41,509 nt of DNA from Haplosporangium gracile. Its lineage: Eukaryota; Mortierellomycota; Mortierellomycetes; Mortierellales; Mortierellaceae. Under the pieces are notes generated by a model. The model saw only the letters and a list, made by a program, of their open reading frames with translations, did no database searches and had not been told where the DNA came from. Below are positions 1 through 11,646 of the stretch, piece after piece; positions within the stretch are counted from its first letter, which is position 1, and each line of letters begins with the position of its first letter. Both the position numbers and the translations under genes were made by a program. The stretch lies in contig JAAAUF010000300.1 of the NCBI GenBank assembly GCA_015499985.1, forward strand, positions 1-41,509. The letters are read 5' to 3'.

Positions 1-2561
1 GCATTATGTATCGAGCACTGTATCTATGAACTCCGCGTGTTTTTTGTTGCCTTTCTTTTTCTCTTTCTCTTTCTCCTACCCGTAAATCGTCCGTGATAAC
101 AGCATGTCCATCACAGACATTGTTGCCTCATGTCAAGGTGAGATCAATGAGCAAGCCAGCAAGAAGAGCAAGCCGCCCAGGAGTGGCTATAGCTCTGCAT
201 AGATGGCTAGTAGCCCAAATCCACGGGAATAGTAGATATAGATAATAGCACGGTAGCCGTGGGGGGAAGAAAATGAACAGAGAAAAAGGAGATGACTGAG
301 AAGAGGAGACACTTCCCCTGGCCTATGATGTTCCTGATGCACATGCACGAAGCAAGTAGCAAAAGTTCGATGCTCTACAGATAGGTGATGCCGCGGCGCA
401 AGTGGAGGAAGGAGGATAGGGCAGCATACAGGGACGGAGTCATGGGCAAGGTTTAAGATTTTGGGGTGGGCACCGGATCAGAGCAAAATTGTGGGCAACA
501 AATATACTTTACTATAGGCAACAAATAAGGAGCCAAAAGGGGCGAGCAACAAATATTATCTGTTGCCCGGGGGACAATGAATAGATATGTCCCGGAAAAT
601 GAAGTAGGAGCGTTGTTCTATTCACGCTAAAGCAATTGAATATGCCATCTTTACTCGTTCTCGCGCAATTCCCAGCCAGAGGGAAGCAAACTTGGGCGCT
701 ACCTAAACCAGTGATGCATCGTGATTTTGGGAAGGAGTAGGCAAGAGAGAAGAGATAGACCAAAAAAATGTGCATGATTCCAGGGATAAACGGTCGACGC
801 CCATTGGTCCTCGGGAACGCATCCGAAAGAAAACAAGAAAAGGTTTCCAAGCTTCAGGTCACCCCTAGGCATATGTACCGAAAATGATCCTCCTTGTTCA
901 CTTAGTTTGTGTCCCAATGGTTTCGAATTGACAATCTTCTTCTTCGTTGGCGAGAGAAAGGGGCGGCGACATAGGCCAACAGTGAGTAAAAAAAACCCTC
1001 CAAAAAGGGCTGTTTATTTACCAAGGGTCGGCCTCACGACTTTTTTGCCGCGGCTCAACTCTATTTGCGCCAAAGACCTTTGTCGCGCCCATGGGCCAAT
1101 CAGAACGAGCTTGTTCTCCCAACACCTTTACTTTTTTTTCTTTCCGAGAAGGTCCTGCATCAAAAAAAAAACTACTAGAGAAAAAGGGCCACAGGGGTGC
1201 AATACTCTATTCAAAAGAAGTAACGTGGGGTTACCATCTTTCCGCAAGAAAACAAACAAGCAACAGAGAGGTAAGTTGTCGTTTTCTTCTTCTTCTAAAA
1301 GTTGATTGCCTTTTGTTATAGGCACAAGATTTGAAAAAAAAGCAAACGATTCTTTAATTCGTTTATAACCCTCCCTCCTTCATCCCTGCTCACCAAAAGG
1401 TTTCTTACTTGTGTTTTGGATTGGGGGAATGATGTATGATTGACCATCGTTAGCTCGCCTTTATTTCATTGGATGGATGCATGGTGTTCTTGAACACCTT
1501 TAGTCCTGTACCCTTGTGTTTCTATTTCTCTCATCTGTTGCATGTCTCCCTTTCTTTCTCTTATGAAATAAAAATGCAATCCCAATTAAACGGACATGCT
1601 CATTTTTTTTACCCTCATCTCAGATAGATAATTTTTACGCTTTAAGTGTTTTAATTAACTTAACTTAACGGTAGACCTTAAAGGCGCAATAAACAATTCT
1701 CATAGAAGACTGGGGGAAAAAAAAGCTGAAGTCGAAAAAAACACAAGAAACAGAACGGATCAGGTTTCCGGAATGGTGGGTCGACCAACCGTTTTTCTCG
1801 CTGAGGACAAAAGTTAGAAAACCGAGAGACAGAGAGAGAGGAGAGGAGAACCTGGGGAAGCATAGGCTGAGTATGGATCGTGACTGACTGACGGCGACCA
1901 TCGATCGCACGCCCGGACTCGATATCCTTGAAGGATCTCCCTCTCTGCTGAAGGCCACGATTGATAAGGCAGTCAGTCCAATCGCACGAGTTCCGAGAAA
2001 GAGGTCCGAGGACAAAAAGACAGGTCGCACGAATCTAGCGGAGTGAATTGTAAGCACAGATGGTAGAATAATAATAGTAGAGCAGCAGTAATAGTAGAAA
2101 TGAGAAAGAGATGGCCAAGTACGCATCAGTAGAAATACGAAAGAAGAATGAGGGTGTAACCCTTTGTCCCTAATCGGGAGTAAGCAGCGGTGATCATGTG
2201 GCCCTTTGGCAACCATTTCCAGTCGTACTGTCCAATGCGTCCAATGGGCCGTCCCTTTTTTGGAACATCACCGTCCGGCCTCTTTCTCTCTCTATCCTTG
2301 AAACCCTCACTCACTACGGCAAAAAAAAAAAAAGGAGCCAATTGGTGACGCGATCAAACGCTCACCTTCATCCTTGTTTACCATCCTTCGCTCGTCCTTG
2401 TCACCCCTTGCTGCCCCCTCGCTGGACAAGAACCAATTGCTTGGTATCATCCTCAATCTTGTATCCTGGAATCACCTAGTTACCCCTCCTTTTTTTCTCT
2501 TGAGTCGAGTATTCTTTCTGTTCCCCTTCGTCTTCTTTTCTTTTTCATTAACCACACTACC
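1..2561. other. Non-coding upstream region
   Basis: I find no gene here that I can support. The open frames (for example 1665-2216 on the minus strand) are low-complexity and resemble nothing known to me. The stretch holds pyrimidine runs, several A or T homopolymers, and a set of short repeats near 494-568. A tiny frame at 103-201 opens with ATG and contains a possible GT donor, but nothing follows that would make a gene. The last 200 bases or so are CT-rich, as expected for the promoter and 5' leader of the transporter pseudogene that starts at 2562. Confidence 0.6.
494..568. repeat. Short repeated motif GGCAACAAATA with inverted copy
   Basis: The 11-mer GGCAACAAATA occurs at 494-504 and 517-527 and, with one change, at 545-555. 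An inverted TGTTGCCC follows at 561-568. Starts are 23 and 28 bases apart. It may be a protein-binding cluster or the remnant of a small repeat. Function is unknown. Confidence 0.5.
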
Positions 2562-4818
2562 ATGGCAGATAAACACGAATACGACGTCGAAAAGACGCAA
2601 ACGGACAAGGACGCCAATGAGGACACCCTCGTTATGAACGAGGAGGTCAAGAACTCTCGCATTGAGGCCGTTGCCCTGGGTATTCCTTGACATCTGTTTG
2701 TACTAACGACTTGTTGTGCCGTCCTACCTTATCACAATCGACACCGACAGTTGTTCCTGTCACCAATGACCCTTCGTTGAATGTCATCACATTCCGTTAC
2801 TGGTTCATTGCCTCATTCTTCTCGATCATTGACGCCATCATTCAGCAATATTACTTCTACCGCACCGCCTCTAGCTCCTTCTCCATTGGAAAATTCATGG
2901 AAAAATACCTTCCTGTTCGATCCATCTCTCTTGGTCGTTACTCCATGTCCCTCAACCCTGGACCCTTCAACATCAAGGAGCATGCCTTAATCAGAATCAC
3001 GGTATCGACCGCTGCTGGATCCGCATACGCCATAGATACCTTGTCCACCATCGATCTTTTGCTTAACTACCGTATAGGTGTTGTCGATTCTCTTATTCTC
3101 ATTATCACAACCCAATGCGTTGGCTATGACATGGCTGGTTTACTCCGTAGGTATCTGGTGTATCTCGCCGAGATGGTTTAGTGGTCCAACTTGGTCCAAG
3201 TTGTCTTTTATAGTGCACTGGAGACTTCAAGACCATGAGGATGATCCGGAGTTGGTCTTATATGAAGTACTTTTGGATCTTATGTATTGGCATGTTCATC
3301 TATGAGGTAAACACACACGCTTACTCACTTGCAATTCATGCATACTTGATCTATTTTTTCAATATGCATTGTCCATCTACACTCGCACTCATGCCCGACA
3401 ATCCTCGGCATCTTTTTCTAGTTCATCCCTCAACTTGTTGCTCCCCTTCTGGTTACATTTGACTCAGTTTGTTGGCTGAACCCCTTCAACAGGAATGTCT
3501 GGGCGCTGTTCTCATCTGTATCTGGCGGAGGAATCTTCTTGCTCTCCTTCGACTGGACCTCGATTGGTAATGCCACCTTGTGGCTACCTCTGTCTGCTCA
3601 GCTCTGCACCTACGGCGGCATGGACTTGCACTACTGGGTCATCCTTCCCATTCTCTGGCTGAATAATGTTTTGGGAACGAAGTCTGTAGGGAGACTGTTA
3701 ACATCTCATCTCTTCTACGACGACGGCACTCCGTTCAACGTCAAGGAAGCCTTGAACCTCGACTACACCGTCAACTGGGACCTCTACAACGCAGGAAAGC
3801 CAACCAACACGACGCTCATGTACGCTCTAGGCTTTATCACCTCTTTCGTCGCGCTGGCTGGATGTGTATCTCATATTATCTGTTTCCATGGATTCGAAAT
3901 TGACAAGAACTGAAAAGCTGCCGTTGGCTCCGATCGTGAAGATGTCCGCAGCAAGTTGAGCTCCAACTCCCTTCGTGGGTCTTATCGTCTCCCTCATTGG
4001 TCTCAACGTCATTACGGAGCTAGTGTGCGGCTACATGCTCCCCGGCAAGCCTATCGCCAACATGACTTTCAAGTGCTATGGGTACATGGCCATGTACCAG
4101 TGCCAAAGCCTTCTCTCGGACCTTAAACTCGGACACTACATGTAGATCCCTCCTCGCTCTATGTTCATCGGCCGGTTCTGGGGTACCCTCATAGGAGCAG
4201 TCTTTAATAACCTCACCATGGTTCTCATCATCGACTCTCAAGCGGAATTCTCAACGGAACCAAGGATGATCCTACCGGTCATTGGACTGGTCAGCGTGTC
4301 GATACATTCTGGGGCTCTGGTCTGATCTACGGTGCCCTCGGTCCAGCCAAAATGTTTGCTTCAGACGGCAAGTATTGGTTCGTCTACACCGGTTTTTTTG
4401 ATCGGCTTCATTGCTCCCGTCATCTTGTGGTCTCTCTCCAAGGTGTTTCCGTAGTACCAGTGGTCCAAGTTGAACGTGACCATCATTGCCGGAGGCATGG
4501 GTGCCTATCCCAACGGCTATGCCATCGGTATTTTCCCCAGTATTGTCGTCTGCTTAATTTTCCAGGGATACACCTTCCGCTATTACAAGGGCTGGTGGAA
4601 GAAGTACGTCTTTGTTTTATCAGCTGCCCTCGACACTGGCGCAGCATTCACGGGCCTCGTCATGTTCCTGTTCTTCTCCGGAGGCGTCTCCCCAACGTTG
4701 TCTATCAACTTCCCGCACTGGTGGAGCATATGCGGATGAGAATGGAACGACGGCCCCATACATGTCCAGCGACTGGTGTGGCTCCTACGAGGGCCAGAAC
4801 TGGACCGGTGGAGTGTAG
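2562..4818 (+). pseudogene. Oligopeptide transporter (OPT family) pseudogene, OPT-1
   Basis: This is the first member of the OPT array and is clearly broken. Exon 1 (2562-2679) keeps the acidic N-terminus. Intron 2680-2750 has a TACTAAC branch point, and the frame then carries the family motif NPGPFNIKEH. Lesions compared with OPT-2/3/4: about ten codons missing after FSI near 2889; TAG at 3179-3181 in place of a tryptophan; a deletion/frameshift around 3210-3232; TGA at 3911-3913, again for tryptophan; large losses around 3950-4010 that remove membrane segments; TAG at 4143-4145 replacing the lysine of the KIPPR signature; a -1 shift near 4235; an extra T in the run 4393-4399; TAG at 4452-4454; and a frameshift near 4733. 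The last frame still ends in the paralog-like NWTGGV and stop at 4816-4818. The intron at 3307-3421 sits where OPT-2 also has one. No full product is possible. Confidence 0.93.
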
Positions 4819-5488
4819 TTTCCTCACCTTTGCTTGCGTTGCATCTCTCACACAGCCCATTCATGTACATTTTCATATATAAGCATATTCGGCTCTTTTT
4901 CTTGCGAAACAAACAAGCATTTTTGTTTTTTATGGTGTCCCCTTCAGATGCATGCCAAGCCGCAAAGGCTCTGCATTGAGAGTAGTAATGGATGATATTC
5001 TTTTTGCAAAGGGAGGAGAGAGAGGGAGAAAGAGAGATCATTCGCATCTTTTTTTTTTCATGCCTATCACTCCTTCTTCTTGACTTGCTACACCGCCTCT
5101 CACTTCGAATTCAACTTGGCCCCTTGATCTCCTCCTTGCTCTTTCTCTCTCTACGTTACTCACTCGTCCTAGGCCGGCGATGCTGTTGCCCACCCAAGTG
5201 CTGTAACCGAGGCACTCTCTATCCCTTCACCCCACCTCCTATGCCTCTCCTTCCTGACCCCCTCGACTTTCTTCGCCTTTGCCTTGCCTTCAGCCCGTTC
5301 CCTTGAGCATGCTACGATAGGTGTAAACTGCTTATCCCTCTCCTCCACTGTTTTGTATTTTTACTTTTTGTTTGCTCTGTTGTTGTTTTTCCTCGTTCTT
5401 CATCTCACCTCTACCCAAAATTCATACTTTTCCTTCTCACCTTCAACGGAAATCCTCGCCTTTTTTTTTGTGCAGACACACACACAAC
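4819..5488 (+). promoter_or_regulatory. OPT-1 3' end and OPT-2 promoter/leader, homologous to the OPT-3 promoter
   Basis: This gap has no gene. From about 4950 onward it aligns by eye with the sequence upstream of OPT-3 (about 8465 onward). The clearest block is CCAAGTG-TGTAACCGAGGC at 5194-5213, matching CCAAGTG-TGCAGCCGAGGC at 8682-8700, about 300 bases before each ATG. A second shared block with GACCCCCT and later TTCAGCCC...CCTTGAG follows. CT-rich runs and a CA repeat come just before the start codon. The duplication that made OPT-2 and OPT-3 therefore carried its promoter. Confidence 0.6.
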
Positions 5489-8151
5489 ATGAACCAAGTA
5501 GCAAGTTTCCATGAGACTATACCATCCAAATCAGAGTACGATGAGAAGGAAGAATACGACGAGTATTATGATGACATCGAGGAGAGTGTGGATATGAGCG
5601 AAGAATACGAAGCAGAGAGGCCATTAGTTGAAGCCGTTCGACTTGGTAAGTAATTTTACACCCATGCACTCGCAAAATTAAACTTTTTTTTGGATGTAAA
5701 ATGCCTTGTCATTGGTGTGGTCAAAGCACTGACACCACTGGATTTATGTTTGTCTCTTATTCCGTCAATCACGTAGTTGTACCGGTTACCGACGACCCGA
5801 CACTCATGGCAATCACATTTCGATTCTGGGTGATATCGACCTTCTTCGGCATCATCGGCGCCGTGATCCAAGAATACTACTACTTTCGCGCCACCAACGG
5901 AGTGTTCTCGATCTTCTTTGTCAACCTCGCGTCGTATGCGCTAGGCAAGACCATGGCACGGATTTTTCCGACAAAAGCCATTAGGATTGGCAAGTTTTCC
6001 TTGTCTCTCAACCCAGGACCATTTAACATCAAGGAACATGTCTTAATCGGCATCACGGTATCGACAGCTGCAACTGCTGCATACGCGATCGCCATTCTTG
6101 CGACAATGGATCTTCATTTTGAGTACAGGATCAACGCTCTGGGGTCCCTGCTGCTTATCCTGAGCACGCAGTGCGTTGGTTACGGTATGGCAGGCATGCT
6201 ACGCAAATACCTCGTCTACCCCGCAGAAATGGTCTGGTGGAGCAATCTGATCCAGGTCGTCTTCTACAACGCCATCCACAACACGGACGAGTTCAAGACG
6301 CGCAGGATGATCCGAGGTTGGTCATACATGAAGTTCTTTTGGGTCTTTTGCATTGGCATGTTCATCTATGAGGTACGTAGCGCATACAGCAATACAATTA
6401 CGATATTGACATGCGTTGTACACGCGCATATCCTTACAGTCTTGTACTCACATCATTCTTTCTGCGTCATTTTTCTTTGCTCACAATAGTTTCTTCCACA
6501 GTACTTTGCTCCATTGCTGGTGTATTTCGATTGGGCTTGTTGGATAGCTCCGTTTAACAAGAACGTCTGGGCGATCTTCTCGTCCATCTCTGGAGGAGGA
6601 GTTTTTGCCCTGTCGTTCGACTGGAACGCGATCGGTGGTTCAACTCTGTACTACCCTCTAGCGGCGCAGCTCTGCAACTTCACGGGCAATATCCTCAGTT
6701 ACTGGATTATCCTGCCCATCATGTGGCTTACCAACGCCCTCGGGACACGGACATTTGGCAAACCCCTGACCCCCCATCTCTTCTTCCAGAATGGTACCAA
6801 GTTCGACGACAGGACTGTGCTGAAACCCGACAAGACTTTGGACGTTTACAAGTACAATGCCGGAACGCCAGCAGTGATAACACCCCTTTACGCACTCCTC
6901 TTTTTTTTCAGGTTAGTTCATGGACTGAACGTAGATTGGTCCATATTACTGTCTGCCGTTTATCGCTTTACTTATTATCACACTCGCACTGCGTTTCCTT
7001 TTACCTATTACTACCATTATAACAGTTTCGCTTCTCTTGCTGCCTGCGTCTCCCATGTCGTCTGTTTTCATGGAACCTTGATTTTGAGTAACTGGAAGCG
7101 TGCTGTCAGTGGCGAAGGCAATGACATCCACACCAGGATGATGAGAGTCTATCCAGAAGTCCCTCAGCTCTGGTACGCTGCCTTTTATATTGCCATGGCA
7201 GCCTTGGCCATCTTTGTCTGCGAGACATATATCAAGCAGCTACCTTGGTGGGGCCTCCTCATTGCTCTCGCCATGGGATGGGTCTTGACACTTCCGATCT
7301 GCACCATGATGGCCATCACCGGTTCTGGTCCTGGACTCAATATCATCACAGAGCTAGTCTGCGGCTACATACTTCCCGGCAAACCTATCGCCAACATGGC
7401 CTTCAAGGTCTATGGCTACATGACCATGTATCAGTGCCAGATTCTGCTCTCGGATCTCAAGCTCGGCCATTATATGAAGATCCCTCCTCGCTCCATGTTC
7501 ATTGGCCAGCTCTGGGGTACTCTTATCGGAGCACTCTTCAACTATCTGACCATGATCCTGATCATCGACTCTCAGCGCGATATCCTCAACGGAAACAAGG
7601 ACGATCCTGCCAAACTTTGGAGTAATCAGCGCATTGAGACCTTTTGGGGATCTGGTCTGATCTTTGGTGCCCTTGGGCCCTCGCGGATGTTCACATCCAG
7701 CGGCAATTACGGATTCGTTTACTATGGCTTCCTTGTCGGTGCAATTATCCCTGTCATTCTCTGGGCCCTCTCCAAGGCGTATCCACGAGTCTCTTGGTCG
7801 AACGTGAATTTTTGCGTCATCACCCAGGGCATGACCGCATATCCCAATGGCTACACGTTCAGCATCCTCCCTGGCCTGATCGCCTGTCTTGTGTTCAGGT
7901 TCTACATGTTCCGCTACCACCAGGGCTGGTGGCAAAAGTATGCCTTGATCCTTGCATCGGCCTTGGACACAGGTACTGCGTTTACAAGCGTCGTCCTGTT
8001 TTTGTTCGTTTCCGGTGGTGTCTCCTCCAAGCTACGCTTTGACGCCCCGCACTGGTGGGGCAACAATGAGCACGGAACAACCCCTGCCCCATTCATGACC
8101 ATCGACCGGTGTGGTTCTTACATGAACAAGAACTGGACTGGTGGCGTGTAG
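5489..8151 (+). CDS. Oligopeptide transporter, OPT family (OPT-2)
   Basis: Integral membrane, proton-coupled importer of small oligopeptides or glutathione-like substrates, as known for fungal OPT proteins (S. cerevisiae OPT1/OPT2, S. pombe isp4). The substrate cannot be read from the sequence. Exons 5489-5645, 5777-6372, 6490-6911 and 7026-8151 join to 2301 nt, 766 aa, the usual OPT length. The N-terminus is acidic and soluble. VPVTDDPTL leads into many hydrophobic segments. The signatures NPGPFNIKEH (about residues 131-140), CGYILPGKPIANM and KIPPR (about 543-547) are intact. The start was chosen because it leads in frame into the acidic leader shared with OPT-3. Intron 6912-7025 is 114 nt and stop-free in frame, so an uncorrected reading carries 38 extra residues. 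Intron 6373-6489 is also 3n; its only in-frame stop is the TAG of its own acceptor. OPT-3 is the closest paralog. Confidence 0.93.
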
Positions 8152-8991
8152 TCTTAGGATTTTCCATCTTGTACAAATACTGTAAACCCTCTTTATTTTT
8201 TTGACAAAAAAGCTCATGTATCCAATACCAATTGCAAACGCGAACACCCTGGGACGCGTTTTTTTGTGTTGAGCTTGATCTCTATGACAAGTCCATACTC
8301 CTTCCCCACTAGTTCCAGCGCAGCCGGTTGCTGTGAGCATCATGGTGCTTGGCAAGGAAGTCCCAGATACTCATGCGACATCTCTCGCTTATTACTTTTT
8401 CTTCTTTTTCCCTTAGTGATGATGCGGACAAGCACTTGTCCATGCCTGCAGTATGCTCCTTTGTCAAATGACAAATCGCAATGGTTACGCATGGAGAAGT
8501 AACGGATGATGCTTGTCCAGAGGTTGATAAAGGAATGGAGGGAGAGACCCCTTCCATCTTGTTTTCCCTTACTCCCTGCCAATCTTTCATTTCTTCACGG
8601 CTAACTTGGCCCCTTTCTCTTTCCACTTTCCTCCCCCTCTCGCTGTCCTTCACTCATGTCCCAGAGCAATGAAGTACCCATCCAAGTGTTGCAGCCGAGG
8701 CCTCTCTCTATCTCTCTCCTACATACCCCTTTGACCCCCTTGCCTTTTCCTTTTGTCCACCCTTTGCCGCCCTCAGCCTACTCTTTTCCTTGAGGTCCGA
8801 ATTCCATCCCTCTCCTCCTCTCCTCTTCCTCCCCTTATATTTCTGCAACTGCTTCTCCACCTCCTCATCCTTTATTTTTTTTGTCTCCAATTTTTTTTTG
8901 TCTTTCACACATCTTTCACTTTAACGTCGCTTCACCTCCACATTCAACGAGAATACCTTCTTCATTCAGTTTACGGATCACACATACACAG
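8152..8991 (+). promoter_or_regulatory. OPT-2 3' end and OPT-3 promoter/leader
   Basis: No gene is visible. The first part is the OPT-2 3' UTR. From about 8465 the sequence is homologous to the OPT-2 promoter: a block around ACGGATGATG near 8500, and CCAAGTGTTGCAGCCGAGG at 8682-8700. The final 250 bases are strongly CT- and T-rich, with CACACATACACAG directly before the ATG. Confidence 0.55.
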
Positions 8992-11646
8992 ATGAACGAA
9001 ATATCAAGTCCCGTTGAAACGACGTTCTCCAAGTCTGAATATATCGACGAGAAGGACAGCAACAATGACCTCGAGAGCAGTGTCGATATGAGTGAGGAAT
9101 ATGAGGGACGGAACTCGTCCGTTGAGGCCGTTCGCCTTGGTGTGTATTGTGTACTTGTCGTACGAAAATTTGACATGTAGAGAAGAAAAAACATACTCGC
9201 AAGGGTGTTGTCAAAATAGCACTAACACACACATTACCATTCCTTACTTTTTTGCTTTTGTTTTTAGTCGTACCGGTTACTGACGACACCACTCTGGTGG
9301 CAATCACGTTTCGATACTGGGTCCTGTCGACCTTCTTTAGCATCATTGGCGCCGTCGTCCAACAGTATTACTTTTATCGGACCACCTCAGGAACGTTCTC
9401 AATCTTCTTTGTTAACCTGGCGTCGTATGTGATGGGCAAGGGTATGGCGCAGGTCCTCCCAACAGGATCCTTTACAGTCAGGAAGATCGCCTTCTCACTC
9501 AACCCTGGACCTTTCAATATCAAAGAGCATACTTTGATTGGCATTTCGGTGTCGACGGCTGCTAGCGCTGCCTATGCGATTGATATCCTCTCAGCCACGG
9601 ATCTGTACCTCAACTACAGAATCAATGTTCTAGGCTCTTTATTGCTCATTCTGACCACGCAGTGCATTGGATATGGCATGGCAGGCATCCTTCGCAAGTA
9701 CCTCGTCTACCCTGCAGAGATGGTTTGGTGGTCCAACTTGGTCCAAGTCGTCTTCTATAACGCCATCCACAACACGGACGAATTCAAGACTCGCAAAATG
9801 ATCCGGGGCTGGTCCTACATGAAGTTTTTCTGGGCCTTTTGCATCGGCATGTTCCTATACGAGTTCATCCCCCAGTACCTTGCTCCGTTGTTGGTGTTCT
9901 TCGATTGGGCTTGTTGGATATCTCCTTTTAATAGAGACGTCTGGGCGATCTTCTCGTCCATCTCTGGAGGAGGGGTTTTTGCCCTGTCGTTCGACTGGAA
10001 CTCGATCGGTGGCTCGACCATGTATTACCCTCTAGCGGCGCAGCTTGCCAACTATGGAGGCATGATCTTCAACTACTGGATTATTCTACCCATCATGTGG
10101 CTCACCAACGCACTCGGGACACGGGCGTATGGCAGACCTCTGACCTCGCGGCTTTTTCATGAGAACGGCACCAGGTTCGACATCAATGCTGTTTTGAACA
10201 CCGACTTCTCTTTGAATGTGGCCAAATACGATGCTGGAACCCCAGCAATGATGACGCCCCTCTATGCTTTTGTCTTTTTTGTCAGGTTAGTTCTGGGAAA
10301 CTTTCTTGAAAGGGGTATATGTGGTTGCTATGTGTATTGTTTACCCAGGTCGCTAAGTTTAGTCTGGTACCTCACTGTGCCTCCTTTTTTTTTTCTTAAT
10401 ATGCTCCTTTGCAACAGCTTCGTATCCCTCTCCGGTTGTGTATCTCACATTGTCTGCTTTCACGGAGCCTCAATTGTGAGCAACTGGAAGCGCGCGGTCG
10501 GTGGCGAAGATGATGACATTCACACCAGGATGATGAGGGTATACCCAGAGGTCCCTCAACTCTGGTATGCAGCCTTCTACCTCATCATGGCAGTATTGGC
10601 CATCTTTGTCTGTGAGACGTATATCAAGCAATTACCTTGGTGGGGTCTCCTCGTCGCTCTTGCTATCGGGTGGATCCTCACGCTCCCAATCTGCGCCATG
10701 ACTGCAATCACTGGATTTGGGCCCGGTCTCAATGTCATTACGGAACTAGTGTGTGGCTATATTCTTCCTGGCAAGCCCATCGCTAACATGACATTCAAGT
10801 GTTATGGTTACATGTCCATGTACCAGTGTATGAACCTCCTCTCAGACCTCAAGCTCGGACACTACATGAAGATACCTCCACGCTCAATGTTCATCGGCCA
10901 GTTCTGGGGGACGTTGGTCGGCTGCTGCTTCAACTACCTGACCATGGTTCTCATCATCGACTCTCAACGTGAAATCCTCAACGGCAACACGACGGACCCC
11001 AATGGACTTTGGACTGGCCAACGTGTCGAGACATTCTGGGGTTCGGGTCTGATCTATGGCGCCCTGGGGCCCGCACGGATGTTTGCGTCCAGTGGCAAAT
11101 ACGGGTTCGTGTACTATGGCCTCCTAGTCGGCGCTGTCATCCCTCTAATCCTCTGGATCTTGTCCAAGGTCTACCCACGAGTCTCATGGTCGAATATAAA
11201 CGTGTCCATCATCGCTGGTGGCATGTCTGCGTTCCCTAATGGGTATACTATGAGCATCTTCTCAGGTCTGATCTGCTGCCTTGTGTTCCGGTTCTATATC
11301 TTCCGGTACCATAAGGGATGGTGGCAAAAGTATGCTCTGATCCTTGCATCTAGTTTGGACACTGGTGCAGCATTTACAGGGCTCGCCATATTCTTGTTCC
11401 TCGGTGGAGGCATCTCAGCCAAGGTAAACAAGAATTTTTTATCCACTGTCAGTATTGATTGAAAAAAACGGGGATGTGAAACTAACGTAAACATACATTG
11501 GCCAATTTCTCGTTTCTTAGATGCAAGTGGAAGTCCCGAGCTGGTGGTTCAATTACTACACACCAGAGGGCGACAATGCGCCCTACCTCAGCCCAGATCG
11601 ATGTGGGGCATTCAAGGGACAGTGGACTGGTGGCAGTGGATTGTAG
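8992..11646 (+). CDS. Oligopeptide transporter, OPT family (OPT-3)
   Basis: Second intact copy of the recent duplication and close in sequence to OPT-2. Likely a plasma-membrane importer of small peptides or glutathione driven by the proton gradient (family knowledge). Exons 8992-9139, 9268-10285, 10418-11423 and 11521-11646 join to 2298 nt, 765 aa. NPGPFNIKEH lies near residues 128-137 and KIPPR near 540-544. The acidic leader has the pattern SSVDMSEEYE, shared with OPT-2. It lacks the OPT-2 intron after FLYE but has a unique intron near the C-terminus (11424-11520, with CTAAC branch point), after which the last exon starts at MQVEVPSWW. Intron 10286-10417 is 132 nt and stop-free in frame, at the same site as the 114-nt OPT-2 intron. 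A naive single-frame reading therefore adds 44 residues inside a membrane helix and also stops early at 11462. The spliced form matches the family. Confidence 0.93.

Noticed and set aside
1665..2216. 183-codon minus-strand frame
   Set aside because: Low-complexity Ser/Phe/Leu-rich translation of purine-rich DNA, with no motif, neighbour support or splice logic.
5316..5336. GATA-type sites (GATAG at 5316, CTTATC at 5331) as nitrogen-control elements of OPT-2
   Set aside because: Only one fits the HGATAR consensus, the pair is not conserved upstream of OPT-3, and such short motifs are expected by chance.
6514..8151. 545-codon single-frame ORF as the OPT-2 gene
   Set aside because: It starts mid-protein and reads through the 6912-7025 intron. 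The four-exon model restores family motifs and the conserved helix.
9252..11462. 736-codon single-frame ORF as the OPT-3 gene
   Set aside because: It misses exon 1, includes the 10286-10417 intron and ends inside the last intron. The spliced model gives the normal 765-aa length.
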